From NCBI GenBank assembly GCA_025716855.1, contig JAIXMQ010000031.1:186001-250000 (forward strand): a DNA stretch of 64,000 bases, read 5' to 3'. Below, piece after piece: positions 1 through 11,949 of the stretch (position 1 is the first letter of the stretch; every line of letters begins with the position of its first letter). The notes under the pieces were generated by a model, which worked only from the letters and a program-made list of their open reading frames with translations, searched no databases and was not told where the DNA came from. The DNA is from Pilaira anomala (Eukaryota; Mucoromycota; Mucoromycetes; Mucorales; Mucoraceae). Position numbers and translations under genes: made by a program.

Positions 1-776
1 TGAACTATCCATTATTGGTTGTTCCTTTTGCTGGTACTATTAGTGCTTTCACTGGACAGGGTGTCTATACTATCAACCCTCAACAGATAGTCACTATTAG
101 TGCTAACGGTGCTTATTCGTACATTTCTGGTGCCGGTTTACTTGGATTAAAGGTCGGACAATTGCTTCTCCCTCCAATCGTCTATCCTACTTTGAGTATT
201 CCTGGTGGATACACTATTCCTAGTTATTCTACTCCTGGTATCTATACTGTCAGTCCTGGAAATATTGTTAATGTTGGTGCTAATGGTGTACTCACTTGGA
301 TTTCAAAGAGTGGCTTCAGTACCTCAATCAATAATGTCTATTTCACCTTCCCATTCTCAGTACCTTCCTTCACTGGTCCCGGTATCTATACTCTCTCTAA
401 TAACGGTATAATCGTTGTAAATTCTGATGGCTCTTACCGTTTCATCTCTGGTGTTGCTCCAATTTTAAAGATCGCCAAGGATGGTAAAGTAGTCGAATCT
501 GAAGACTCTGAAGAAGCCTCTAACGAAGAATCTAAGGAAGAATCTAACGAAGAATCTAAGGAAGAAGAATCAAAAGATGAAGCTCCTAAGGTAGAAGAAT
601 CAAAGAATGAAGTCTCTAGCGAAGAAGCCTCTAAAGAAGGATATGTTCTCCCAGGATTCTCATTCCCTGCTTTCTCTCGTCGTGCAGTCCCTGACGAAGC
701 CGCCCCTTCTAATGCTGAAAACATGAAGGAAAACAAAAACCAAAACTTTTTCAAAAACGTTCTTTCTTTATTTTAA
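1..776 (+). CDS. Repeat-containing protein with acidic tail, 5'-truncated by window edge
   Basis: I do not recognise this protein. The frame is open to the left edge (the codon at 15 is TTG, not ATG), so the N-terminus and any signal peptide lie outside the window. The visible part has at least three copies of a unit of about 45-60 residues with the core PGIYT or QGVYT, followed by a short hydrophobic strand and NG (for example VGANG and VNSDGS) and then an aromatic residue-I-S motif. This suggests a beta-rich repeated fold. From about residue 157 the sequence becomes a Glu/Ser/Lys-rich acidic stretch with repeated SNEESKEE-like words, ending in a short tail with hydrophobic patches and FFKNVLSLF. 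There is no obvious GPI signal. A surface or cell-wall role is only a guess. The stop codon is TAA at 774-776. Confidence 0.75.
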   Translation, partial: NYPLLVVPFAGTISAFTGQGVYTINPQQIVTISANGAYSYISGAGLLGLKVGQLLLPPIVYPTLSIPGGYTIPSYSTPGIYTVSPGNIVNVGANGVLTWISKSGFSTSINNVYFTFPFSVPSFTGPGIYTLSNNGIIVVNSDGSYRFISGVAPILKIAKDGKVVESEDSEEASNEESKEESNEESKEEESKDEAPKVEESKNEVSSEEASKEGYVLPGFSFPAFSRRAVPDEAAPSNAENMKENKNQNFFKNVLSLF

Positions 777-1025
777 CATATTTTAACATCACTTTATTCT
801 AAAAAAAAACATTATATATATACATATTTTCATTATCATATTAAATAAAAAGTGACAATTCCTTTTTACAATTAACTTTTTTTTTTTCATAACGGTATTT
901 TTTTATCATTTTTTTTTTTTTTTTTTTTATTGTATTCCAGTAAAAAGTCTTTATAATTAACTGGCTTTTTTTTTTAACATGAACAAAAAAAAAAAAAAAA
1001 AAAAAAATTATTTTTATTTAAAGTA

Positions 1026-3806
1026 TCACTCTTCTTCTCTTTGAGCAGCCATAGCAGCTCTTGCTTCATCCAACTCATCTTGCATAATCTTTTTTCGTAC
1101 CAAAGCAGCTCTAGCCAAATCCAATCGATTATGCTTTTTAAATACAATCGCTAAACGACGATCACTTTCTATACGTTTCTGAACGTTTTTCAAATAAGTA
1201 TCCATATCTAGCATACCCGTTTGAACCTGAATGATCAACATATTCATCTTAATATCAAGTGCTTGCTTTCTATCCATTAAACTCTCTTTGGATTTCGTTG
1301 CTTGTTTACTTGAAAGTCCTGCATTCACAAGCCCTATTTCGTGCTCCAAAACATTGTTCGAAACAATACTATCAACACTACAAATATACGAAAAGGTGAG
1401 TATTATTATTTTGAAACTGAAAACACTATTTACCTATCAAACTCTTCTTCAGCTTGTTCTAATTCGTCATTGGTCATCTTGGTATCAGGTGAATTGACTG
1501 GCTTGGAGGGAGCTGAATCAGTATGTTTATTGGTTGCTTTTTTTGGTACCTCTGTTTGAGGATCAGGTGAATTTACTACTGCAGGTGAATTCACTGGTGC
1601 AGGTGAGCCTGCCATAGACAAGTTCTCTAGATGAGGTGTATTTGGACTGGTATAAGGACCGCCCACCGTTAATCCAGCAAGTGACATACATTGAGAAGCC
1701 GTACTACCAAAAGAATCCAAAACTAACCAACGTTCTGACCTTTTCACAGTATCTTCGCCTGTCAAAGGTTCTCTTAAATTCACTTGAATATCAATTTTAC
1801 CGCCCGTCTTTTTTCTACTAGAATCTACAAGCTAAAAACATGCAAATGATATAATTAGATATATAGAAGATATATCGATGGGTTATAAACCACTTACGTC
1901 AAATATACCAGAAATAGATGATTTTGTAAGCAAACGATCCATAGGTAATACGACTTTTCCTAAAGATACAGGGCGTCTAAATAGACCATAAGTATATTTA
2001 TTATGAAACACTTCTACAGTGAGTTTCTTGCGTTGAACATAGCGAGTGAATAAACGATTGGTTCTACTGATGGGTATCATGATGGAGAAATCATATTGTG
2101 GATTGATACCAGTGACAACAGGTGTTTCTCCTTTATTCATTGCAGCCTGTGCTGTATTTTCAGGTGGCCAACCACCGAAATCCCAAGTAACAAACGGGTC
2201 TAAATTAACAGAGATATCCAAAGTAGGTAAACTGATTGCTCTTATGATCTTGAGCTCCATCATATTATCAGGTATATTATCAAGTATATTTTTATAAGTA
2301 TAATTCACTTGTTCATAATGCAAAGAAGGTATATTTTGATGATTGGCTTGATACGAACGAAGTGAAACAAGGTCTGTAGAAAAGGCTGTTTCCACTTTAG
2401 AAAAATTATCTTGTGAATCAGATAAGATCTTGCTACTTTTCTTTTGGTTATGTGTATTTCCATTTTGAATAGAGAGGTTATGACATACGTTCATTTGGTA
2501 TGTTAATTGTGTTTCGATTTGTTCGTATGAGTTGGTAGCGTGTGTACTGCCTGTATTGGCTTCTGCAAGTTGTCGGATCTTACCATCTCCTAAATTCATA
2601 TCGGGTGCGTCTGGTAACTTGACTTGGTTCAAATCTTGAATTTCTCCGTTCTTTAGCTTAATCCCTGTATGTAATAAATCCTTGGAGGTTCTCACCATTT
2701 GTTTAGCTGCATTCATATTTCCAATCCCTTTATAATGTAATGCTGCTTCCTTGTATTGCTTTTGTAATGTAATTACTTTTCCTAGTAACTCTTGTCTTTG
2801 TGCTACATCTTGGGCAGAAGGCTGGGGTGGCGTAAGTTCTCTTGGTAATGGAATAGGTGAATATTGCTGTTGTGGAGGAGGAGGAGGCGTAGGTTCTCTA
2901 GCTGGAGGAGGAGGAGGAGGTGTAGGCTCTCTATGTGGAGGTGTAGGCTCTCTAGGTGGAGGTGTAGGTGTACGATTTCTCGGTGGTAGTGGAGGCGTGG
3001 ACTCTCTCTGAGGTTGAATTTCTGATAAATCCTGATACTTTTGATTAAACACTTTAGATTCACGAAGTAAAGCCACCGCTTTCTTTTTGTCTCCTTCTCT
3101 TTTAGCAGCCAAAGCTAATCTTTGATATTCTTGTGCCTTTTCTTTCCAGTAATTAGGATCTGTCGACTCTTCTTCTTCTTCTACCTCTGGCTCTTCTTGA
3201 TGTGTCACTCCTGCCTCTGTGGGCGCATCAAATAAATGATTGGCGGCTCTTTCGAGATTATTATCAAACATATCAAGAGCTTTTACTGCTTGGTTTTGAG
3301 TGAAGCCCATATTGACTAACTCGGATATATTTTGATTCACTTGATTGTCACCACCGCTACCACTTAATGATGAAAGTTCGTTCTATGTTCATGAAAATTA
3401 GTATCAAATGACAATGGTTAAAAGGGCGATTTTTTTTTTCTACCAGCAAATGAGGGTCAGTAAAATCAGTTTCCTCCAAGTCCACGTGAATATCCTCGTC
3501 ATCACCTTGAGCTAAAGCTGCATAAGAATCAATATCAATTTCCATATCCTGTACTTGAGGCTTTCTTTTAGCTGGTTTAGGTTTAGGTGTATTAGTAGAA
3601 GAAGTAGAAGATAACTCTTGAAGTTGTTTCTATTATTAACTTTTGTTGTTAGAAAAGTAAATAAAAAAGGCTGAAACAAAACTTACAAGTAAGTCTGGGT
3701 CATTCATATCTAAATCGTCATCCACATCTTTCAAAGTAGAGTTAAGTAGTTCATCCAAGTCAAACTCTTTTGTAGAAGCTTGTTTTGTTGGTTGTCTTCC
3801 AAACAT
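1026..3806 (-). CDS. CC2D1/Lgd-like protein: UBA, two DM14 domains, C2 domain
   Basis: Five exons join in frame: 3806-3687, 3629-3444, 3382-1898, 1831-1434, 1377-1026 (846 aa). The order is an acidic N-terminus beginning MFGRQPTKQ, a UBA-like helix bundle near residues 120-155 (NMGFTQNQAVKALDMF), a DM14 repeat near 181-235 (YWKEKAQEYQRLALAAKREG), a proline-rich linker, a second DM14 near 298-360, a C2 domain near 455-590 (LDPFVTWDFGG, PVVTGINPQYDF), and a C-terminal helical region. DM14 plus C2 is the signature of CC2D1A/B and fly Lgd, which bind ESCRT-III (CHMP4/Shrub) and regulate endosomal sorting. That role is family knowledge. The UBA domain is not something I associate with animal members and suggests ubiquitin binding. 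The gene is divergent to the NOL8 homologue. Confidence 0.88.
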
Positions 3807-4015
3807 ATGGCGTTTTTAAAATAAAATAAAGAAACAAAAAAAGTATGTCGTGTATAAACGTTATCATGGAGAAAGCATTATTTAGGTCCGGTCGGTCCGC
3901 TTAGTAAGTGACTGTTTGAAGGGGTTTGTCAAATGGTCACAAAAAGAAACATCAAAAAATTAACCAAAAAAAAAAAAGGTCGTTCTTCTTTTTTTTTTCA
4001 AACAATATAGATCAT
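3807..4015. promoter_or_regulatory. Shared intergenic region of a divergent gene pair
   Basis: These 209 bp separate the start codons of the CC2D1-like gene (leftward) and the NOL8 homologue (rightward), so both promoters must lie here. The hexamer GGTCCG occurs twice, at 3885-3890 and 3894-3899, in otherwise AT-rich DNA. This makes it a candidate transcription-factor site. No convincing TATA box was seen. Confidence 0.5.
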
Positions 4016-6345
4016 ATGGCAGAAGTCAAAAAGACGGAAGCAGTTGAGAAGACTGAAAAGGTTGAAAAGCCTGTTGTTGAAAAGAAGGAAGTACCAACAG
4101 GTAATAATAATAATATTAATTCAATATGAATAATGATATCAAGAAGCTAAAAAAGTATTATATTTGTAGGTCCTATGAATAAAAGAATTTATATTGGCGG
4201 TTTACCTGCCTCTGTAACAGAAAATGAAATTACAGAACGATTCAGTAAATTTGGTAAAGTGAATAAAGTTACTGTAGCCAAAAATGTTGAAGGTAAAAAC
4301 AAAACAAAACAAAAAAAAACCTGTAAAAAGCATGCGATATTTAAAGAAAAAAATATATATAGGTGAATGTAGAGGCTTTGCTCATATGGATATATTTACA
4401 ACCACAAAACAATGGGATTCATGTAAGCTCAAATATATATATATATATCAACCATAACAACTGACATAAAATCATTAGGTCTTGGTGTTTATAACGGTGC
4501 AAAATGGAGAGGTCAAGTATTAAAATTAGAGGAAGCCAAACCTGATTTTCAAGATCGTTTTAAGCAAAGACAAGAAAAGATCAAAGAACAAGAGGAAAAG
4601 AAAAAGAAGAGATTATTGAGATGGAATGATAGTGAGGGTTTCCATGCAAAGGATATGACTCCTGTCACTGATAACAATATGGGTACAAGAAAAGGTTGGA
4701 AGAGAGGAAGATATGGTAGAGCTATTGCTGTCATGCGTTTAAAGAAAAATGATGGTACCAAGGTAAAAAAAAAAAAAAAGTTATATCAAGTTTAATATAT
4801 ATATATATATACTCATGAAGTATACTTCTTTTTTATATAGTTTGTATTTGAACCTACTCATTACAAAAACAACTTGGAAAAATTATATAATATTGGTGTT
4901 CGCATGAAGCCTGTGAGTCAATTAATTACTAGTCTTAGTGATGATGAAGAAGAGGAGCAAGATGAAGAATCTCGCTGGCCTAAACTTCGTAGATTATCAA
5001 GAGATGAACACCAACAAGATTCTTATCGTGATGAATATCAAGAAGATGAAGAGACTGATTACAAGGTAAAATACATATACATATATACCTCTTTCATAAC
5101 TAATGCTTCAAACCTAGATGACAGATGATGAAAAGAGAAGATACGCTATGGAAAAAATGTTTGATCAACAAAACGAAAAGAAAGAAATGATTAGAAAAGC
5201 ACTTGCCGCACAACAAAATGACCAAGAACGTCAAAACCATACTAGTTTTGATAACGATGATGATGAGGATGATATCAAGGTAGATGAAGCCTTTAATATG
5301 GATATCGATGAAGAAGAAGAAGAAGCACCAAAAGAACCAATTGAATCAAAGAAATGGATGTTTGATTCTGATGAAGATGAAGAAGAAGACGAATTAAATA
5401 TTGAAATCAATCCAGTACTTGAAGGTGAAGCAGGTCGTAAGAGATTAGAACTTCAAAAGAAATTCAAGGGTGATGATCGTTTCAAATTGGGTGAAGATTT
5501 TATTGAAGAATCTGAAAAGCTTGTTAAAAAGAAGAATACTGGTGATGCCATCACTCAAGAATTAGATGCGGATAAAGATCAAGCAATGGATGTACTTCGT
5601 TCCATGTTTGGTGAACAAAGAGTAGATACAAGAGTTCAACCTAGAAATGCTGCTTGGGCTACTCCTGCTAGATTTGATCCTGACGCTGACGATTCATCTA
5701 AATACCTTGCTGCTGATAAATCAGAGGAAAATAACAATAATGATGAGGAAGAGGATGATGACGAAAAGGATATGTTTGATACATTAATTAGAAAACCTGA
5801 AAGTGCTTTACCTGTTGTATCAACTGAAAAGCATTTCGAAGTAAATACCAATTTGAAGCCTCTCTTTGGTGATGTTGAAGAAGGTAAGAATTAAATATAT
5901 ATATATATATATATATATATTATGTACTAACCTGTTGATACAAATAGCTCCTTTTACACTCTTTGGTGGGGATGATGATAAACCTGTTGAATCAAAACCT
6001 CTCTTTGGTAAAAGACCCCATGAAGAATTCGCTTCAGATTTTATTCCCAAGAAGGCAGAAGGTCGTCTTGGTTTAGGCGTCATGTTCTTTTTCCATTTAG
6101 ATGATCCAGGATTGATGAAAAAGTAATTTTTTTTTTTCAACATTTGATTCATTTATCTAACTATCTTTTATAGGAGTTGTTATGCTTATGATCCAGCTGG
6201 TGTTTTCCAACAAAATGTTGAAGAAAGAGATAGTTATGAATCAAAATGGAGAACACAACGACCTGTGATTAAAGAAATCTTGAAGAAACGTCAAAAGAAT
6301 GCAAGCAAAAATCAAAAGAAAAGATCAACACGCGATTTGAAATAA
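4016..6345 (+). CDS. NOL8: NOL8-like nucleolar RRM protein
   Basis: Eight exons join in frame: 4016-4100, 4170-4292, 4363-4422, 4479-4762, 4841-5065, 5118-5883, 5948-6122, 6174-6345 (629 aa). An N-terminal Lys/Glu-rich leader is followed by one RRM (RIYIGGLPASVTENEITERF as RNP2 region, RGFAHMDI as RNP1). The centre is very acidic with DEDEEEDE-type runs, and the C-terminal block contains FTLFGGDDD and CYAYDPAGVFQQN, ending in a basic Lys/Arg tail. One N-terminal RRM, a long acidic middle and a conserved C-terminal block match nucleolar protein 8. NOL8 takes part in pre-rRNA processing and Rag GTPase binding in animals. A nucleolar ribosome-biogenesis role is inferred. The gene is convergent with the mutase gene, with 83 bp between stop codons. 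Confidence 0.8.
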
Positions 6346-6428
6346 ATTCATCACATACACACACACGCTACACTACACACACACACACACACATTATCAT
6401 ATTTTGTATTTATAATAAAAAAAAATAA

Positions 6429-8262
6429 TTATTTATGTATATTCATAATTGTTTTCGCAATGGCCATTACTTGATCTCCACAAAATCTACCAAGTCCACC
6501 TCTTGCTGCTGAAATTTCGTCAAATGATTTAACTGAATCAATATAACTACTAGATTTTTTAGTAGGTCCAACTTGACTAACACAAAATGGAACAGGTTCA
6601 CAACTATGATCACCATAGAGTGTGGGTGTTGTATGATCTCCTGTGACGATAATTGTGTACTAAATATATATATATATATATAATTGAGTTGTTTTTGTCA
6701 TGTATATATAATAGCCTTTGTTTTTTTTTTTTGTTTACATTTGTATCAGTATCTTTTCTTAAATTTGTTATGATTGATCCAATCATTGCATCCATCTTTT
6801 CAAGATAATAAATCTTTTTCTCTGCATCTTGATCATGTCCAGCATCGTCTACAGCTTTTAAATGACAAAAGCCAAAATCGTACTTGTCTAATCTAATATT
6901 TTCTATACATGCTTTGGCTTTAGCGTCGAAATTTGTATGATAATCTCCTGTAGCGCCTGGCACATTTAATAATTCCATACCAACTGTGGTACCAATACCT
7001 GCAATAATACACGTGGGTGCAATTAAGAAACTTTTAAGTCCGTGTAATTGTTCAATGCTTGGTACCTGAAATTTAAGCGATGAGTATTTTTTATTTATTT
7101 AGTATCATTGTACTTACATCAATACAACTGCCACATCCTCTTAAAAGTACACAATTGGCTGGATTCTTTCCTAATGCAATACGTTCTTTGTTAATTGGGT
7201 GTTCCATCAAGATATTATATAATGCATCTGATAATTCATTTGTCAACTACCGAAATACAAGTTTAGTAAGTTATCTTTTTTTCTCCATTTTCTTTTATTA
7301 TTTACTTTGCTCGTCATTTTTGATGCTTCGTCATCTACTGTAGGCTTACAATAAATTAAAGGATTGCTTTTAAAAGAAAATTAAGTTTTTTTCAGCAAGT
7401 ATAACAGTTAAGTACGAATAAAAAAAAAAGGGCTTTTACTTGTCTTTTAAAGGATCTGTGCCTGTGATTGTATCAGTTAAGCCAGGTCCTCTAACTCGAA
7501 CACCACATCGATGTTCAATTGCATATTTTACAGATACTGTATGATCAGGAAACGAAGGTAATTTTCTATAAATTAAATAAAAAAAATTAATTTTTTTTTG
7601 TATCACCTATCAAAAATTTATGTTATTTACACGCCATCAATCGCTTTACATAAAATAGGACCTAATCCTTCGAAATTTCGATCTGCTTTTCTTAATACGA
7701 CAATACCACTTGATTTATCTAAATAAGCAAAATTGGACTATATCACCTTAACCTTTTAGTTACAGCTTGTAATTCTAAACTCGTTATTTTTTGTCTTTGT
7801 TTTTTACTTTAAAAGCGATATCACCAGGAATCATCTCAAGCCCAGCACCCATACTTTCAAATGCACCTCTTCCTCTATAATAACTAAGAGAGTGTATATA
7901 AGTCTTTTTTATTTATATATATATAGTTACTTCCAAATCAAATTATCTATTACATTCGAGGATCATAGCCTAATATAGATAAATGGGCTGTATCTGATCC
8001 ACATGCTAATCCCGGTTCAACAGGATCCAGTAGCCCGTTTAAACCATTCTCTAATATGCAAAAAAAAAAAATAAAAAAAAAAAAACGTATGATAAATAAA
8101 TTTATTTTCTTCGTTACTTTTTACTTTTTTTTTTTTTTTTTTACCAGCAAGTGTATCTAACCAAGGTGTACGTGCAAGTTGTAAAGGTGTTTTACTGTCC
8201 AATTGTGGAATATTGACATCTCCTAACCCGTCAATTAAGAAAAAAAGTAACTTGTTCTTCAT
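6429..8262 (-). CDS. 2,3-BPG-independent phosphoglycerate mutase, archaeal (ApgM) type
   Basis: Nine exons join in frame: 8262-8145, 8050-7954, 7883-7808, 7737-7631, 7565-7440, 7366-7306, 7246-7118, 7065-6739, 6659-6429 (423 aa). The family interconverts 3- and 2-phosphoglycerate through a metal-bound phosphoserine mechanism of the alkaline-phosphatase superfamily. Visible hallmarks are FFLIDGLGD at the N-terminus (metal Asp), SDTAHLSILGYDP (ApgM-specific), YYRGRGAFE, EHRCGVRVRGPGL, KAVDDAGHDQD and VTGDHTTPTLYGDHS (metal His/Asp). The length fits the archaeal-type family and is shorter than the two-domain bacterial/plant iPGM. The cofactor-dependent PGM is the usual fungal enzyme, so this may act beside it in glycolysis. 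The first intron holds a long T run (poly-A on the coding strand). Confidence 0.92.
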
Positions 8263-8577
8263 ATTGTAAAAAAAGAAGGGAAACTAGTTCAAAAAAATAT
8301 ATGAAAATATCAAAGGGTTAACTACTTTTTTTTTTTTCTGATGTTTGAAAGGTCACAAAAAAGTCACGTCAAACGAAGATCTTTCGTAAACATAGTAACG
8401 AGACATCTGAAGCTGTCAAGTTTTACTGTTACGAAAAAGCAAAGTTGCTGCTTGTGACTACAATGAAGATTATGTTACAACAGCCAATAAAAGCTGGCTG
8501 AATTAAAAAAAAAAATAAACTTTTTTTTTTCTTTTACATAGAAACATAAGTTTGTTTTTTTTTATTTTTATATTAAA
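8263..8577. other. Intergenic: promoter of the mutase gene and 3' end of CK2 gene
   Basis: This stretch holds the upstream region of the leftward mutase gene and the 3' UTR of the leftward CK2 gene. It contains T and A runs and one CCAAT pentamer at 8484-8488. No ORF or RNA gene was seen. Confidence 0.5.
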
Positions 8578-10018
8578 TTAACTCTGTCTCACAGCATCTA
8601 AAAGAAGAGAGAAATGATTTAGTTATAAAAAATACAATAATAATAAAAAAAAAAGCTTACCAAAATAAGGATGTGCCATAGCTTCTTTTGCAGTAAGACG
8701 TTCTTGATGATCATATTTCAACAACTTGTCCAAGAAATCAACAGATTCATCAGTAACGAATCTTTGATTATCATTGGTAATAAACTTATTCCAGGGCTTA
8801 CGAGCATGTCTACCCAAAATATTATTATATTCTGGGGAAAGTTTAATAGAATACTTTTCGACATATCTAAAGAGCTCATCTGTACCGAGTACGCGAGCAA
8901 TCTTTACTAATTGATCGTAGTTATCGTGACCATGGAAAAATGGTTCCTTACGGAAGATCTAATAATAATAATAATAAAAAAAGAGTAAGTTTTTTTTTTC
9001 TTCTCTTTCTTTCTTTCTTTCTCTTTTCACTTTAGATCTGCACACATACCATACTAGCAAACATACAACCATAACTCCACATATCCAAACTATAATCATA
9101 CTCTTGGAAATCAACTAAAAGTTCAGGTCCCTTAAAATATCTGGATGCGACGCGTACATTATACTCTGTTCCTGCATGATAGAATTCTGCCAAACCCCAA
9201 TCAATTAAACGTAGCTATAAAAAAAAAAGTATAAGTCGTCAAGTCTTTTAAAACTCGAGAAAAAAGAGAAAATATATAAAACTTACTTGTTTCTTTTCGT
9301 GGTCAATCATAACATTATGAGGTTTCACATCACGATGCATAATACCTTTAGAATGACAATAATCCAAAGCCTATATAAGAGACCCCTCAGGAATTAGAAC
9401 AACAATAACACGCATTACTCATCTATAGATTATTATTTTTTTTACCTTTAATAATTCGTACATGTAAAACTGAATGTCGAATACTGTGAATCGAGGATAA
9501 AGAATCTTGAACTCGGTATTGTTTACATATTCAGAGATAATAGCAGGAGTGCGTGACTATATGAAATACTTGTTAAATAAAAAAAAACATATATATATAT
9601 ATATATATGCAAGCATGTTCACTTACGATAGGATCTCTCACAATATCCAAAATACCAACAATGTTTGTTCCACCCGCCAAATTTTGAAGAATTTTGATTT
9701 CACGTCTAATCTTCTTCTTCTTGACGGGTTTCAAGGCTTTGATAACACACTTTTGATTATTGGTAATATTGATACCTTGAAATACTTCAGAGTATTTACC
9801 ACGTCCTACTTTACGAATAATTTCATAGTTGTCTTGGTTTCTAAGTAAAGAGTTAAATTTATATAATACTTTCTAAAAAAAAAAAAAAAAAAAAAACTAT
9901 TACTTTACCCCCATTCTACTTGAAGGTTATCGTAGTCCCAATAAGCAGCTGGCATCTTTGCATTCACATCAGCATAACACCGAGCGATGCTTTTACTTCC
10001 AGTCCCAGATGAACTCAT
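8578..10018 (-). CDS. Casein kinase II catalytic subunit alpha
   Basis: Seven exons join in frame: 10018-9909, 9840-9627, 9556-9446, 9370-9287, 9214-9050, 8958-8661, 8597-8578 (333 aa, the usual CK2 alpha length). This is an acidophilic Ser/Thr kinase of nucleus and cytosol that pairs with CK2 beta. The glycine loop reads [12 protein letters not shown]. The basic substrate-recognition segment is KPVKKKK, the catalytic loop is [13 protein letters not shown], and the magnesium motif is DWG instead of DFG, a CK2 hallmark. It is followed by [20 protein letters not shown] and GPELLVD. The C-terminus AHPYFDAVRQS is typical of fungal enzymes. The last coding exon has only 20 nt. An in-frame upstream Met exists, but the start at 10018 ([19 protein letters not shown]) gives the normal N-terminus. 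Confidence 0.96.
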
Positions 10019-10186
10019 TTTATTTTTTCGTTTTTTTTTTATAAAAAGTTCTAAAGAGAAGAAAGGTAGCTCTTTTTTTTTTTTTTTTTTTTTTTTTTCT
10101 AAAGTCACACATGAAATTTTATTTTTAAAATCTTGATTGTAAGGATGACGTGTTTTTTCTTTTTTGTTCCTTTTTTCTTCATTCAT
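10019..10186. promoter_or_regulatory. Shared intergenic region between CK2 alpha and the DDT-domain gene
   Basis: Only 168 bp separate the two divergent start codons, so both promoters overlap here. The most obvious feature is a T run of about 26 at 10074-10099, a poly(dA:dT) tract of the kind that often keeps fungal promoters nucleosome-poor. Confidence 0.5.
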
Positions 10187-10904
10187 ATGCCTTCACGTAA
10201 TACGAAAGAAAAGCCAACTGTTTCAGTTACTAACAACTCTTCTCCAGGTAAAAATAATACTTTTTTTAAAAAAATCCTTCAAGTTATATTGAATTCTCCT
10301 ATTTTTAATAGAAGAGATACTTCATTCCTCTTGGACATTTATAAACGCGGTTCAATTTTTCAATACTTTCAAAGACTACTTTCAACTCCCTAAAAGACTC
10401 TCTATTGATAAACTTGAAACTGGTTTGTTATTAACTGAATGGTCCACTGAAGAAAATAACAACAATACACCACAAACAAATCGTGAATCAAGTGTATTAT
10501 CAAATACTTCTTCTCAAACTGCTACAGAACAACAACCACTGGATAATTATTTAGTTACTTTTTTAATTCAAATCATTACGCCACTCTTAAAGCCTCGACA
10601 ACGTCTCACTTTAAATGCTAGTACCTTGGATCAATATCTATCATATTTGCTCCCTCAGCATAATAATCCGTTTATCTCGTTATCTATTTTAGATAAAATC
10701 AGTCTTTTAAAAGATATTCAAGATTTACATTTGGAAAGTACAGATGAAACATTCGTTGCTTTAAAGGGTGAAAAATCTGCAAAGGATATGGTATAAGATA
10801 GATGTTGATGTATGTTAAATTTATATAAATCTCATACATAAATATAGAGAATTGAACCTTTAGGTACGGATTATCAAGGATGGACATATTGGTATTTCGA
10901 TGGT

Positions 10905-10942
<38 letters not shown>

Positions 10943-11949
10943 GATCAAGCATTAGTTTATTAAATGTATTTCTATGATATAGATACTAGACTTTATAGAG
11001 AAATTCCAATGCCAACCGGAAAAAGAGGTCAAAACAAGATGAATAGCGATTATACATTTCAACTCGTTTGTTCTACAGAAGAAGAATGGCACGATCTAAT
11101 CAAAACGTTCCAACCATCTAATCGAACCTCTAATAAAGAATTATCTGGAAAATTAATCGAAATTGGTTTAAACGTCATTAGTAAACTCGAATCTCGTAAA
11201 GTAGCAAAAGCAAGAAACGAAGCCAAACTAAAGCGCACAAAAGAACTTGAGCTGATACCTAAAAAGAGAAGTAGACGATTAGAGGTAAAACAAGATGAAG
11301 AGGCTAAACGACAAAAGATACTGGAGATTGCTAGACAACAAGAGGAACTAGAAGAATATGAAAGAAAGGAAAAATTAAAACGAGAGAAACAATTAATAGA
11401 GCAAGAGCAACAAGAGTTACTTAGAGAAGAAGCGAAACTGAGAAATAATGTACATGATTTCATTACTCAGATTATTAGTTCAGGCTCTGTTCCTGAGGAT
11501 CTAGCGAGAGAATTGGGAACTCAATTGAGTAAACGAGCTACAGAACAAGAGAGATTGAATCGAATGCAGGCTTGGATTAGACTTTCAAACTTGGATGTTA
11601 AGCTCGATAAGAATTTTCAAGATATCAAATTTGAAGGAAATGATTTGAACCGAGGTATATATACACATATGTGTGTGTGTCTATCTTACCTAATAACTTT
11701 TTTTTTTAATCTTTAGCCGTGGATCATGTTTTATTTAAAAATGCATTAAGAATTTACCTCGCTACATTAATGAAATCCGATACAAATACTTCATCCAACC
11801 TTGAAAATGTATACAAAAAACTAGTCTTGAGCAAATATCAACATTTAGATGATTTTTCTATGGATTTAAACCATGAGTTGTTACTTGTTGACGATACTAT
11901 AAAATCCCGTGCTCTTAACCTTTTACATTCTGTGTTTCATACGGATTAA
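10187..11949 (+). CDS. DDT-domain chromatin-associated protein
   Basis: Five exons join in frame: 10187-10247, 10312-10790, 10848-10902, 10983-11654, 11717-11949 (499 aa). The second exon gives a DDT domain (HSSWTFINAVQFFNTFKDYF, then LETGLLLTEW). It is followed by the WHIM-like signature GTDYQGWTYWYFDDTRLYRE, a form also found in CECR2 and related partners of ISWI-type remodellers. A long charged Arg/Lys/Glu coiled coil lies near residues 275-380. A role as an accessory subunit of a chromatin-remodelling complex is inferred from the domain pair; no catalytic domain is present. The phase of the second exon was chosen because it alone is free of stops and gives the DDT motif. The overlapping +1 frame is a shadow. 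Confidence 0.82.
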
